This document shows, one piece after another, positions 17,399 to 27,009 of a stretch of DNA of 64,000 bases. This DNA comes from Lyngbya sp. CCAP 1446/10. GTDB taxonomy: Bacteria; Cyanobacteriota; Cyanobacteriia; Cyanobacteriales; Microcoleaceae. Positions within the stretch are counted from its first letter, which is position 1. Each line of letters starts with the position of its first letter. Under the pieces are notes generated by a model. The model was given only the letters and a program-made list of their open reading frames with translations. It was not told where the DNA came from and did not search any database. The position numbers and the translations under genes are program-made. The stretch is taken from assembly GCF_026130175.1 (NCBI RefSeq), contig NZ_JAIGNI010000014.1, positions 1 through 64,000 on the forward strand. The letters run 5' to 3'.

Positions 17399-18304
17399 TC
17401 AGTAGCCACCGAGCGCATCCACCTCAACATCACTCAGCACCTTGGGTTCCATCTCATACAAATCATTCAAAATGAGCTTGACATTGGGAAAAACAAAATA
17501 CTCGGTCAGCTTCCCAATCCGATAATTAAAAGGCTGATATCGGTGCTTAAAATACAGTTCCACATTCCCCCGGTGTTTCCACAATCCCAGCAGGTTTACC
17601 ACCACATCCGAATAATGCGATCGCATATCCCGCTGCACTTCGGCGATACGTTGCTCAATCTGACGAGTAGTAACACCAATCTTGTAGAACGTTTGACCGT
17701 CAGCTTTCACCTCAAGAAAGTACAGCGAATTGATGAGAATCCGTCGAAGCTGCGATCGATAAATCTGTAAGTCAGCCAATCTCTCGCCCGCACAGGAAAG
17801 TTTAGCCGCGACCGCCACCGCCACAGAGTTCTCCAATCTCGTCAACTCCGATAGCAGCAAAGGTTCCTGAACTCGATTGAACAACGCCAGGGGAAGCGCA
17901 CCCACCGGGATTTTTCCGAGATGAGTGAACTGATAAGTGCGAACGCCCTCCGACTCCACCAACCCTTTGAGTTCCCACCGAAAGCTGATTAAATCTTTGG
18001 GAATAGCGTAATCCCGTGCACCGTATTCTTTCCACAGCACTTTTAATTGTTCGAGTTCATCACCCTTGAGTTGCACATGAAAGTTGTCATAGAGGGGCAG
18101 CGCGGGAAATGTTTTGGTCTTGATTCTCTGAGTGACCGGTTTGCAAGTTTCCTGTGTGTGAGAAAAGTGATGCTCTTTCACAGAGCCTTTTTTTGCCGTG
18201 AGGAAACCGCCACAGTAGAGACACGCGAGGTTAGTTTTTCCGCGCGCAACATCATCTATGCCCGCCAACTCGCCGCTGGGAGCAACACCGTATTTTAGCC
18301 ACAT
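17399..18304 (-). CDS. GIY-YIG (T5orf172/Mug113-like) protein with N-terminal zinc-binding module
   Basis: A 301-residue protein. An N-terminal Cys/His region (CLYCGGF near 28-34, then EHHFSH and a later Cys) resembles the zinc-binding start of CoiA-like proteins. The C-terminal third contains SLYFLEVKADGQTFYKIGVT followed by QIEQRIAEVQRDM, which matches the GIY-YIG variant of the T5orf172/Mug113 families. A role in DNA cleavage or processing is inferred. It is a separate transcription unit from the conflict module next to it, although on the same strand. Confidence 0.68.
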   Translation of the reverse strand: MWLKYGVAPSGELAGIDDVARGKTNLACLYCGGFLTAKKGSVKEHHFSHTQETCKPVTQRIKTKTFPALPLYDNFHVQLKGDELEQLKVLWKEYGARDYAIPKDLISFRWELKGLVESEGVRTYQFTHLGKIPVGALPLALFNRVQEPLLLSELTRLENSVAVAVAAKLSCAGERLADLQIYRSQLRRILINSLYFLEVKADGQTFYKIGVTTRQIEQRIAEVQRDMRSHYSDVVVNLLGLWKHRGNVELYFKHRYQPFNYRIGKLTEYFVFPNVKLILNDLYEMEPKVLSDVEVDALGGY

Positions 18305-18688
18305 CGCTCTTGAATTCTCCTAAAAGCAGGTTTTTGTAGGTGCACCCACTCAATGATTAGAAATTCTCACAAATCAGGGCTCAAAGACCTTTGTCTTTGC
18401 TCATTAAACTAAGTATGAGCCAAAAACAAGCGAACCATAGTGTTTTTCTCGCAGTCAGTCAGCCATTATTCGGCTACTTTTTGACTACGGTGATTCGTCT
18501 TGTAGAGATTCTTTGCTTTGAAACTGGGGTCGTCAATCTCAGCCCAATGTAGATGATTTTTCGTTCAACTAGCTTCATATTCTGCCTTCTTCTTTGCCCG
18601 ACGACGATCGGCTGAACGTTTGCCGTTAATCATCTACACCGCATAGATATGTAAAGTTTAAGCTAGTTTTGTGCAGAAAATCAACTAA
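18305..18688. other. Intergenic region with possible degraded coding remnants
   Basis: 384 bases without an intact gene. On the minus strand two short frames follow each other: MINGKRSADRRRAKKKAEYE (about 18635-18565), then HLHWAEIDDPSFKAKNLYKT ending at 18466. The second resembles the N-terminal region of IS200/IS605 TnpB proteins, where an AKNLYN-type motif is common. This is a weak match. No promoter or terminator is clear. Confidence 0.3.
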
Positions 18689-21600
18689 CTATTCTATACT
18701 CTGTGACAGCGGAATCTCCATAACAAACTCAGCTCCCCGCCTCGGTGCTGAAATGCACGTTAGCTTGCCACCGTGTTTTTGTACAATAATTGAGTGCGAA
18801 ACAGACAAGCCCAGACCAGTCCCCGAACCTACAGGCTTAGTTGTAAAGAAGGGGTCAAATACCCGCAGGCGGACTGATTCATTCATTCCAAGTCCATTGT
18901 CCGCAATTGAGACGATCGCGCTAGTGCCTTTTACCTCTGTGCGAATCCGAATCGCAGGTGTTGGGCACTGTTGGTTATCCAGCAGTGCCAGCGCATCGAT
19001 CGCATTGCCTAGAATATTCATAAACACCTGATTGAGTTCACCTGCATAACACTCGACCAAAGGCAGGTTCCCATATTCTTTAATAACTTGAATTTCTCTA
19101 TCCGTAATGCCGACAACCTCACCGCGCTCGTCTCCATCTTCCAACTGTACCGTTGGATGCAAGCGGTGTTGCAAAATCAGCAGCGTACTCTCAATCCCTT
19201 CGTGAATGTCAACCTGCTTCATCTCGCTCTCGGAAAGGCGCGAAAAATTCCGCAAACCTATCACAATATTGCGGATGCGCTCAACTCCCACCTTCATGGA
19301 CTTCAAAATTTTAACCAAGTCTTGTTGGAGGAAATCAAGTTCAATTTCCTCTGTTACTGCTGCCAATTCAGGAGTAAGATTCGGGTAGGTTCGCTGATAA
19401 ATATTGATTATTTGCAGCAAATATTGCATATATTCAGTTGCGTGAGTAAGATTGCCATAAATGAAATTAATCGGATTATTAATTTCATGAGCAATTCCTG
19501 CAACTAGCTGTCCCAAACTTGACATTTTTTCAGTTTGAATCATTTGAGCCTGAGTCTGCTGCAATTCGATCAGAGCAATTTCTAGCTGAACTGCTTGTTC
19601 TTTTAACTGCACTTCTGACTGCCTCAAAGCCGATTCAGTAGAAATACGCTCCCTAATTTCCTGCTTGAGGAGCGCATTTTTTTCTGTAACTTCCCGCGTT
19701 CTCTCTTGCACTTTCACCTCTAAAGTCTCGCTGTACTCCTGCAAGTTTTCATTAGCTACCGACAAACTTTTATAAAGAAAAGCATTTTCTAAAGAAATTG
19801 CAGCCTGAGTAGAAAGAAGCTTTAAAACTTCCTGCCGTTCTTCTGTAAAAGCACCCGTTACCAGATTATTTTCCAAATAAAGCAGAGCGATTAAACTGCC
19901 GCGATTAATGATAGGAACACATAAAAGAGACTGGGGATTATTTTTGACAATGTAAATATCATTTTTAAATAATTCATCCTTCCCGGCATTATTTAAAACA
20001 ACATCTTTTTTCGTTCGTGCTACATAATTTATTACAGATAGGGGCAAATCAGGGCTGAAAGCGATGGGGAGGGACTGCTGCACTATTACCTCATCTAGCT
20101 CAACCGAACCAGATGCTTCTATGAGCAAATCGCCATCTTTTGCTAAAATCAAAATACCGCTTTGTGCGCCAGCGTTCTCCATCACAATTTTGAGCAATTT
20201 TTCTAGCAATTTGCTCAAAACAACTTCGCTCGCTAAAACTTGCGAAGCCTTCATCACTGTTGCTAAATCGAGGAAAGAGTTACTTGTGCTACTATTTGTA
20301 GCTGTTGTAGTTGTTGTAGAGATGGTTCCCTCAATGCTGGTGTTCCCAGTAGCAGATATCAAAGAAAGAAGTTGCGGATATCTTGACTCCAAATCTACCA
20401 CCTTAGTCTTCGCTCCCCACCGAGCGTAGCCGTAGTAGGCTGATGCCATGTAAGTCTGACCAATCTCTTCTCTTCTGGCTGCTAAATAAAATTCAGCCGC
20501 CCGCTCGTAAGCTAAAGCTTCCTCCTGAATGTACCCCTGTTTTCTAGCTCCTGCGATGGCGAGATCGTAATACTTCATCGCTTCCCAATTTTGCCCTTTC
20601 ACCCGCGCTATTTCTGCCTCCACTAGCTCGTATTTGTGCTGATAATTAGCCGGAGCACGATCGGCCCAGTTCTTCATTTTTTCCTGATTCAACTCCACAA
20701 TAGCCAAAGCTTCTTGTCGCTTTCCCTCCCTGCCAAATTCAGCCTGAGATTGGGCATTGGCATACTGACTCCCAGATTCAGCCTGAGATTGGGCATTGGG
20801 ATACTGAGCCAGAAGAGCTAGCGAATAGTAGAAATTGTGGACAGCAACCGTCATGTGCCCAGGTGCTGAGGCTTTGTATTTCTCAGCGATTGAAGCATTT
20901 TCAATAGCAGCAGCAAACTCTTTAAATAAGTAAGACAGAATTGCTTTAGCAAGATATGTAGCAAAAAGGGATAACTGATTATTTGCTGTTTCTAATATCG
21001 GCAGCATTTCTTCTTCATCAAAGCTCTCGCCAATCAAACAACATTTGTCAGCAGTAGGTCGCGATAGATTCAAAACTAACTGCCTCCATATCTTAACGTA
21101 GTAGATGCCAAATTCTTGTTTAAGTTTCAGCAATAAATCGAGGTAATAAGCTTGGCGCGACTCTACAGAGTCTAGGTAGTTTCCAATTAAAAATATATGA
21201 GCGCAAGAGTTCAAAGCACAATAGCCAGCATATTCTACATCTCCAGTATCCAGACCGCTTTGAACCCCGAATTGCAAAGCATCTATTGTTTCCCTAGCGT
21301 GTTCTTTCCAATGCCTGATAGTAACGTTGAACAGAGTGTAAACTTTAGCTGTGAGTTCTTTAGCATTAAATTGCTCTAATAGCTTCAAAGCGATCTGACC
21401 CGAATAATATCCTGTTTCGGTTTCTCCCAGTGCTGCACATAGCAGCAAGCCATAAATGCTGTAGGCGTAAGCTGCTAGCGCTGAATGACCGTTTTCAATG
21501 CAGAGATTAATTTGAGTCAGTACGATCGGCAAAACCATCTCTGGATTGGCAATCGAAGCGGGAGCCGAGATAGTCATCAGCAACCGCATCGCCGCCAGCT

Positions 21601-24298
21601 TATCAGGATCTGTCATTTCGGGAGCCGTTTGCAAGTCGGTCAGCGAAGGCAATTTCACTGCGGCATTCGGGTCTGTTAGCAACCTGGGAGACACGCCCAG
21701 CATTGCCAAAACTTCCCAACCCGTATCAATAGCTTTGATGAGCTGGTTTTGAGCAATATAAGATTGAATTTTTAGCTCGTATACTTTCACTTTGTCAAGG
21801 AGATTTTTTGCCTGTTGTAAAACAGAGTTGGCTAGTATTTCCGCTCGCTCGAAATTAGTGGTTAAAAACTCGGCTTCTACTGCTTCTACATAAATATTGA
21901 GAGTCAATTCATACTCATCATGCCAGCTATTAGCAGTAAGGAGCTCTCGACCAATATTCAGATACTTGGCAGCAGATTCATAAGCGGTCGCTGCCTTGGC
22001 TTTCTGACCCGCAATTAGATTTAAGAAAGCTAATTCATCTTTTTCTATTTGCTCAATCATTAAGTCAGTGCCAAAATTTAGTTGATTGACCAAAGCAAAG
22101 ATATTTTCTTTTCTATCTTCCGGGCTAGTTTTTTGCAGCAGTAGTTTGCCAATGCTCAGGTGAGTCGATTTTTTATCCTGCTCTGGAATCAAAGAATAAG
22201 CGGCTTGCTGCACGCGATCGTGCAAAAACTTATACTCAACTATAGAATCGCTAAGGATAAGTTCGCCCAGTTCTTCCTGTCCTAAAATTAGGGGAATTTT
22301 GTAGTTTTCAGTCAGAGGTAAAATTAGACCGGACTGAAGTGACGGCCACAACTGAGAAGCCGTCCTTAATTCTGATTCTTCATTGACAATTGCTAAAATG
22401 CTTAAATTAAAATTGCTGCCAATACAAGCCGCCAATTTTAAGAGTTTTTGGGTTGAGTCTGGTAATTCTTGAATATTTTTGGCGATCAGTTCAACGATAT
22501 TGTAATCGGCAATGCCAATGCTTTGAATTTGTTCGATGTCCCAGTGCCAAATACCGCTAAAAGTGTCGTAAGCTAGCAGTCGTTCTGAAAACAGGACTTT
22601 CAGTAGTTGAGTCAAAAAGAAGGGATTGCCTTGGGTTTTGTTGAAAAGTAGTTCTGAGAAAGATTTTATACGGCCCGCGAGTGGAGATTCATGAAAGGTG
22701 TCGGCAATTAGCTGTTGGACATGGTTTAGCTGTAAAGCTTTAACAGTAATATTATTGAGGGTTGCCCTACTTGATCGAATCTTTTCTAATGTCTGAGTTA
22801 AGGGATGAGTTGAACTGACTTCGTTATCTCGGTACGCTCCTATAATTAACAGATATTGACTCTCACAGTCGCCAATCAGCATTTGGATTAATTTTAGTGA
22901 TGCTGAATCAGCCCACTGCAAGTCGTCTAAAAAGAGCACCAGGGGGTGAGAAGGTTGACAAAAAACTCTGAGGAACTGTTGAAAAACGCGATTGAAGCGG
23001 TTCTGAGATTCAGACGAACTCAGTTGTGGCACTTCTGGCTGATCGCCAATAATCAGTTCTACTTCTGGGATAACATCAATAATCAGAGAGCCATTTTGAC
23101 CCAGTGCCGTTAAAAGTTTTTCTCTCCAAACAGCTATTTTTTCAGAATTTTCTGTTAATAGTTGGCGCAGCAGGGACTGGAAAGCTTGAATCAGGGAAGC
23201 ATAAGGAATATTGCGCTTAAACTGGTCAAATTTACCAGCAATAAAATATCCGCGCTTGGCTACAATCGGTTTGTGAACTTCATTCACTAAACAAGATTTG
23301 CCTATTCCTGAATAACCGCAAACCAGCATTATTTCTGCTGTACCGAGGCTGGTTCGCTCAAAGGCTTCCATTAATGCAGCTACCTCTTCTTCCCTACCGT
23401 AGAGTTTCTGCGGGATTAGCAGTTGATTGGATAAATCTTTGGCTCCTATAGTAAAATGGGTAATTGTGCCCCTTTCCTGTAACTGGGTTAGGCAAGTTTC
23501 TAAGTCAGCTTTTATTCCGTCAGCAGTTTGATATCGCTCTTCGGCAGTTTTGGCTAATAATTTGAGTACGATGTCAGAAACTGATGAGGGAATTTCGGGA
23601 TTTAACTGAATCGGCGGAACTGGTTGTTTTGCTAAATGGCAGTGAACCAATTCCATTGGGTCAGTGGCTGTAAAAGGTAGGGAACCTGTCAGCATTTCAT
23701 AAAAGGTTACACCCAAGGAGTAAAAGTCAGTGCGATAGTCGATCGACCGATTCATCCTACCAGTTTGCTCTGGGGATATATAGGCTAATGTGCCTTCTAG
23801 AGCATTAGGATTGTTAATTGTTTGGTCTTCTCTGCTCAGGCGGGAAGAAATGCTAAAATCTGTAAGTTTAACTAACCAAGTCTCGGTATTGATAATAATG
23901 TTTTTCGGTTTAATATCTTTATGAACTATCTGCTGTTTGTGCAATTGACCTAAAGTTTCAGCTAACTGAATTGCTATTCTCAAAAAACCGATTATATTGT
24001 TCTTGAGAGCAGGAAGGATGTAATTTAAAGATTTACCGCCAAAATCTTCCATAATTAAGGCAAAGCTATTCCGGTATCTTTCCAGATTCAAGGAGTCAAC
24101 CACTCCTGATAGCTTCAAGTTTTTGGTAATTTCATATTGATACTTTAAATTAGCAACATCAATAGGAAGGGGATACTCAGAGTTGAGCAGCTTAATAATA
24201 ACAGGTTGTTGGTTCTGAACGTTCAGCCCCCGATAAACAACTGTTTTGACTCCTTCATTGATTTTGTTCAAATTTATGTAACCCGGCAGATTTAGCAT
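18689..24298 (-). CDS. Hybrid Ser/Thr kinase - AAA ATPase - GAF - histidine kinase (HstK-type)
   Basis: 1869 residues. An N-terminal Ser/Thr kinase (1-270; HKDIKPKN, a DFS in place of DFG, and a GTLAYISPEQTG activation segment) is followed by an AAA module (P-loop CGYSGIGKS near 330, Walker B LVLFLDDLQWAD near 456). A long helical TPR-like region (~650-1290), a GAF domain (~1340-1500), a coiled coil and a C-terminal histidine kinase complete it. The phospho-acceptor is in VAGIAHEINNP (near 1600), with ATPase boxes NILGNAIDAL and GTGLGLSVSH. This is the layout of cyanobacterial HstK proteins. There is no receiver domain, so the partner regulator is elsewhere. DFS is common in this family. A 13-residue tandem duplication sits near 1160-1185. 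Confidence 0.93.
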   Translation of the reverse strand: MLNLPGYINLNKINEGVKTVVYRGLNVQNQQPVIIKLLNSEYPLPIDVANLKYQYEITKNLKLSGVVDSLNLERYRNSFALIMEDFGGKSLNYILPALKNNIIGFLRIAIQLAETLGQLHKQQIVHKDIKPKNIIINTETWLVKLTDFSISSRLSREDQTINNPNALEGTLAYISPEQTGRMNRSIDYRTDFYSLGVTFYEMLTGSLPFTATDPMELVHCHLAKQPVPPIQLNPEIPSSVSDIVLKLLAKTAEERYQTADGIKADLETCLTQLQERGTITHFTIGAKDLSNQLLIPQKLYGREEEVAALMEAFERTSLGTAEIMLVCGYSGIGKSCLVNEVHKPIVAKRGYFIAGKFDQFKRNIPYASLIQAFQSLLRQLLTENSEKIAVWREKLLTALGQNGSLIIDVIPEVELIIGDQPEVPQLSSSESQNRFNRVFQQFLRVFCQPSHPLVLFLDDLQWADSASLKLIQMLIGDCESQYLLIIGAYRDNEVSSTHPLTQTLEKIRSSRATLNNITVKALQLNHVQQLIADTFHESPLAGRIKSFSELLFNKTQGNPFFLTQLLKVLFSERLLAYDTFSGIWHWDIEQIQSIGIADYNIVELIAKNIQELPDSTQKLLKLAACIGSNFNLSILAIVNEESELRTASQLWPSLQSGLILPLTENYKIPLILGQEELGELILSDSIVEYKFLHDRVQQAAYSLIPEQDKKSTHLSIGKLLLQKTSPEDRKENIFALVNQLNFGTDLMIEQIEKDELAFLNLIAGQKAKAATAYESAAKYLNIGRELLTANSWHDEYELTLNIYVEAVEAEFLTTNFERAEILANSVLQQAKNLLDKVKVYELKIQSYIAQNQLIKAIDTGWEVLAMLGVSPRLLTDPNAAVKLPSLTDLQTAPEMTDPDKLAAMRLLMTISAPASIANPEMVLPIVLTQINLCIENGHSALAAYAYSIYGLLLCAALGETETGYYSGQIALKLLEQFNAKELTAKVYTLFNVTIRHWKEHARETIDALQFGVQSGLDTGDVEYAGYCALNSCAHIFLIGNYLDSVESRQAYYLDLLLKLKQEFGIYYVKIWRQLVLNLSRPTADKCCLIGESFDEEEMLPILETANNQLSLFATYLAKAILSYLFKEFAAAIENASIAEKYKASAPGHMTVAVHNFYYSLALLAQYPNAQSQAESGSQYANAQSQAEFGREGKRQEALAIVELNQEKMKNWADRAPANYQHKYELVEAEIARVKGQNWEAMKYYDLAIAGARKQGYIQEEALAYERAAEFYLAARREEIGQTYMASAYYGYARWGAKTKVVDLESRYPQLLSLISATGNTSIEGTISTTTTTATNSSTSNSFLDLATVMKASQVLASEVVLSKLLEKLLKIVMENAGAQSGILILAKDGDLLIEASGSVELDEVIVQQSLPIAFSPDLPLSVINYVARTKKDVVLNNAGKDELFKNDIYIVKNNPQSLLCVPIINRGSLIALLYLENNLVTGAFTEERQEVLKLLSTQAAISLENAFLYKSLSVANENLQEYSETLEVKVQERTREVTEKNALLKQEIRERISTESALRQSEVQLKEQAVQLEIALIELQQTQAQMIQTEKMSSLGQLVAGIAHEINNPINFIYGNLTHATEYMQYLLQIINIYQRTYPNLTPELAAVTEEIELDFLQQDLVKILKSMKVGVERIRNIVIGLRNFSRLSESEMKQVDIHEGIESTLLILQHRLHPTVQLEDGDERGEVVGITDREIQVIKEYGNLPLVECYAGELNQVFMNILGNAIDALALLDNQQCPTPAIRIRTEVKGTSAIVSIADNGLGMNESVRLRVFDPFFTTKPVGSGTGLGLSVSHSIIVQKHGGKLTCISAPRRGAEFVMEIPLSQSIE
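20737..20814. repeat. 39-bp tandem duplication inside the hybrid kinase gene
   Basis: Two adjacent 39-bp units begin ATTCAGCCTGAGATTGGGCA at 20737 and 20776 and differ at few positions. On the minus strand they encode YPNAQSQAESGSQ followed by YANAQSQAEFGRE. The length is a multiple of three, so the frame is kept. It looks like a recent in-frame slippage event in a loop of the helical region. Confidence 0.85.
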
Positions 24299-24544
24299 AT
24301 TTTGTGAAGTTTTTAGCGAACTTAATTATTGATGGTATTAGACATCGGAAAGCCAATACAGATTAGACTTCAGCTTTCTTGTTTTTTCGCAGATATTACT
24401 GTAATTCGTCATTACTAAGCTGTACTGCATTAAAAAAATTGCGTATTTAGGATGGGTTCGCGTGCAACGGCTCGCAAGAGTTTGATTGCTTCTGGAGATG
24501 CAATGTTTATTTGCGCTCGCGAGCTTGCATCCCTCATACAGCTT

Positions 24545-26920
24545 TCACAACCAGGAATCCCTCTCGCCAATAATTTTTTTGGCATACTCAATTCCAAAAA
24601 TTTGTTTCAAAATAGCACGAGCAGCCTGCATCGCTGACATAACGGTTGCTTCGACACAGCCGGAATTGTAACCGTTGTCGATCCAGTCGCCAGTCAAGTA
24701 GAGGTTATCGAAGCCAGACTCATCAGTTTTGAGCCGATACTTGGTACTTCCGGGAACCGAGAGCACGTAACGCTCTGAAGGATCGATGTTAACTCGCCAG
24801 TATTGGGAATAGAAGCGTTTCTGTCCCTGCTGGTTTTTGAGATCGACAAGCAAATCCCAATTTAAACCTTGAGGATTTTCTGGAGTGGTGGCTTGAGGCC
24901 ACAGGTGACCAATGTGGTTTTCAAGGAAGTTGATAGCCTGTTTTTCTACTTCCTCCTGTTCCCTTTTTGGGAAATCGCGCTCGCTGCTGGGAGGAATTCC
25001 TGAGTCTGCTATTACGCCTGTAAAATAAGCAAGATTGTAGGGATAATGTTCAGAAGACCAATTTTCGCGCTGGATCAAATCGCTCATATCGGCATAAGTA
25101 TCGAGGGGTTCTACATAAGAACCGACCACAGGACTGCCCCCAGCCCATCCCAACTGCTGTAAATTAGATTTAAGCCACAACTGCCCGCCTTGAGTGGGAA
25201 CTGTTTCGATCTGATTCACCATATTTGCCCATTTTTGATGAGCGGGATTTTTTTCAGCATTAATCAAGTTGTTACAGATAAAGGGTAAAGCTCCTAAAGA
25301 AATGCCGAGAATTACCAAGTCAAAATCTTCTCCAACATTGAGAGTGACAGGGGTTTCATTATCTTGCCACGGAGTCCAGAAAGACTCCAAATTTACCTGC
25401 TGTTGCTGAAGTTCTTCACCTTCTACAATTTGCTCGTAGAGGGGTTGGCTCGGCCAGCAGAGAAGTCTCTTAACTTTAATCAGCGGGTCGTATTCCCCTT
25501 CCGGTTCTTTGAGATTCACCTGGCGTCCCAAAGAAATGCTAGCGATCGACTGCTGCGAATCGTCGAGGTGCAACTGTTTCACGCGATGGAAAAACTCAAA
25601 CTTGACACCTCGACGTTTCAGCACTTTATAAAGCGGAGCAAAAATCGTATCTCCCATACCAGCTTGCATTTTCCACATAATCGCTCCGTTGTACTGGAAA
25701 ATTACGGTTGTTAGGATGCGGATAGCCGTTCCTGCTGCTAGTCTGGGTTGCTGAACGTTCCCCTTTGGGAAGGCATAAACAAGGTCGTACAAAACGCGGA
25801 TAAATGCTGAATTGATGCTGGTTTCAAGCGCGCCGTGTTTTTGCAGCCACTCTCTATAATCATACTCGTCTAAAGAGTCTAAAGAACCAGAATAAATTAT
25901 TTCTTCTGAAAAGAGTCCCCGAATATTGGCAAATGCTAAATCTAACAAAACTAACAGCCGAAATGTATCGTCGTCTTGCTCAATTTCTGATTCTATCAAG
26001 CTTTTCAACCGCTGCATAAATCGCTCTAAAAGCTTAAGAATGATCCTGTGGTGTTCGGGGCGGTGAATGCGGGTATCGTCCGGCATTGATTTTGCTAACT
26101 TGTAAGCCAGATCGAGAAATGTTCCTTCTGATGTTAAATCAATCGTGTCTAAGGTAGTTCCTATCTGTTTCATCGCATTTTCCAACCATAAGCACCAGCG
26201 ACCTGGTTCATTGAGAAGTAGCTGAACCAGTTGGTCGGGAAGATGAAGCGGTGCAATTTCTGACGTAAGTTTAATAGTTTCTGTGCCAATATCTATCTGT
26301 TTGGCAAGAAGTTCTAACCAGTTTGGGATTTGCTGATTACTGGATAATCTGTTAACTGAACACTGAGATTTTAAAGAATTTGAACCTTCAAATCCATCAT
26401 ACATTAATTTAATCAGGGAGCAGATATGCTCCCACATCGAGAAATAGCCCCCTCCTTCCCAAGGAAGCAATTTATTCGTGGGGAAGTTGAAGGGCCATTG
26501 AACCCACCGACCGTTAATATATTCTTCAAGAACTATCAGACTGTGAGGCTTAAAGGCATCTTCAATGCTCAAAAATGGGCCATCTTCTCCTAATTCATCG
26601 TAGCACTGCTTCATCACTCGAAAAGCATTCTCGTAGAATCCAAAGAAAATGTGCAGTCCATGTTCTTCAATGCGGTAGGTTGGTTCATGGTACGGTGGGT
26701 TCGCCTCCACATTACGTCCTGATGCGCCCTTACCTCCCAAACGCCAGCCCTGTTGGTACACGGTAATGTCGTAGAGGGCATTCCATCCAGGTTTGCTGGT
26801 GAGTTCAAAAGCTGTGGTTAGGGAGGCTACTCCCCCTCCCAAAATGGCAATCTTTTTGAGTTGTGGTGCTGATGTCATGTGTTTATTAAGTAGATTCTCT
26901 ACTTGGAAAAGTACATCCAT
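24545..26920 (-). CDS. NAD(P)/FAD-binding Rossmann-fold oxidoreductase (amine-oxidase/carotenoid-desaturase-like)
   Basis: Up to 791 residues. The dinucleotide-binding start KIAILGGGVASLTTAFELTS is close to Met15 (26878), the more likely start. GWRLGGKGASGRN and EEHGLHIFFGFYENAF follow, as in the COG3349 group related to phytoene desaturase and hydroxysqualene dehydroxylase. The C-terminal NLYLTGDWIDNGYNSGCVEATVMSA closes the FAD site (quoted in parts: LYLTGDWIDNG, CVEATVMSA). The insert of ~350 residues between the N-terminal fold and the C-terminus is long for the family. It lies 89 bp downstream of the decarboxylase-fold gene on the same strand, and the pair probably acts on one metabolite. 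The substrate is unknown. Confidence 0.85.
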   Translation of the reverse strand: MDVLFQVENLLNKHMTSAPQLKKIAILGGGVASLTTAFELTSKPGWNALYDITVYQQGWRLGGKGASGRNVEANPPYHEPTYRIEEHGLHIFFGFYENAFRVMKQCYDELGEDGPFLSIEDAFKPHSLIVLEEYINGRWVQWPFNFPTNKLLPWEGGGYFSMWEHICSLIKLMYDGFEGSNSLKSQCSVNRLSSNQQIPNWLELLAKQIDIGTETIKLTSEIAPLHLPDQLVQLLLNEPGRWCLWLENAMKQIGTTLDTIDLTSEGTFLDLAYKLAKSMPDDTRIHRPEHHRIILKLLERFMQRLKSLIESEIEQDDDTFRLLVLLDLAFANIRGLFSEEIIYSGSLDSLDEYDYREWLQKHGALETSINSAFIRVLYDLVYAFPKGNVQQPRLAAGTAIRILTTVIFQYNGAIMWKMQAGMGDTIFAPLYKVLKRRGVKFEFFHRVKQLHLDDSQQSIASISLGRQVNLKEPEGEYDPLIKVKRLLCWPSQPLYEQIVEGEELQQQQVNLESFWTPWQDNETPVTLNVGEDFDLVILGISLGALPFICNNLINAEKNPAHQKWANMVNQIETVPTQGGQLWLKSNLQQLGWAGGSPVVGSYVEPLDTYADMSDLIQRENWSSEHYPYNLAYFTGVIADSGIPPSSERDFPKREQEEVEKQAINFLENHIGHLWPQATTPENPQGLNWDLLVDLKNQQGQKRFYSQYWRVNIDPSERYVLSVPGSTKYRLKTDESGFDNLYLTGDWIDNGYNSGCVEATVMSAMQAARAILKQIFGIEYAKKIIGERDSWL

Positions 26921-27009
26921 TGAAAATGGAGGTGGTCAGCCAATGGTGTCATGCCAAAATGGCAAGTTATTGTACGCTTTTGTACAATTTTACTCACAGA
27001 AAAAATTAC

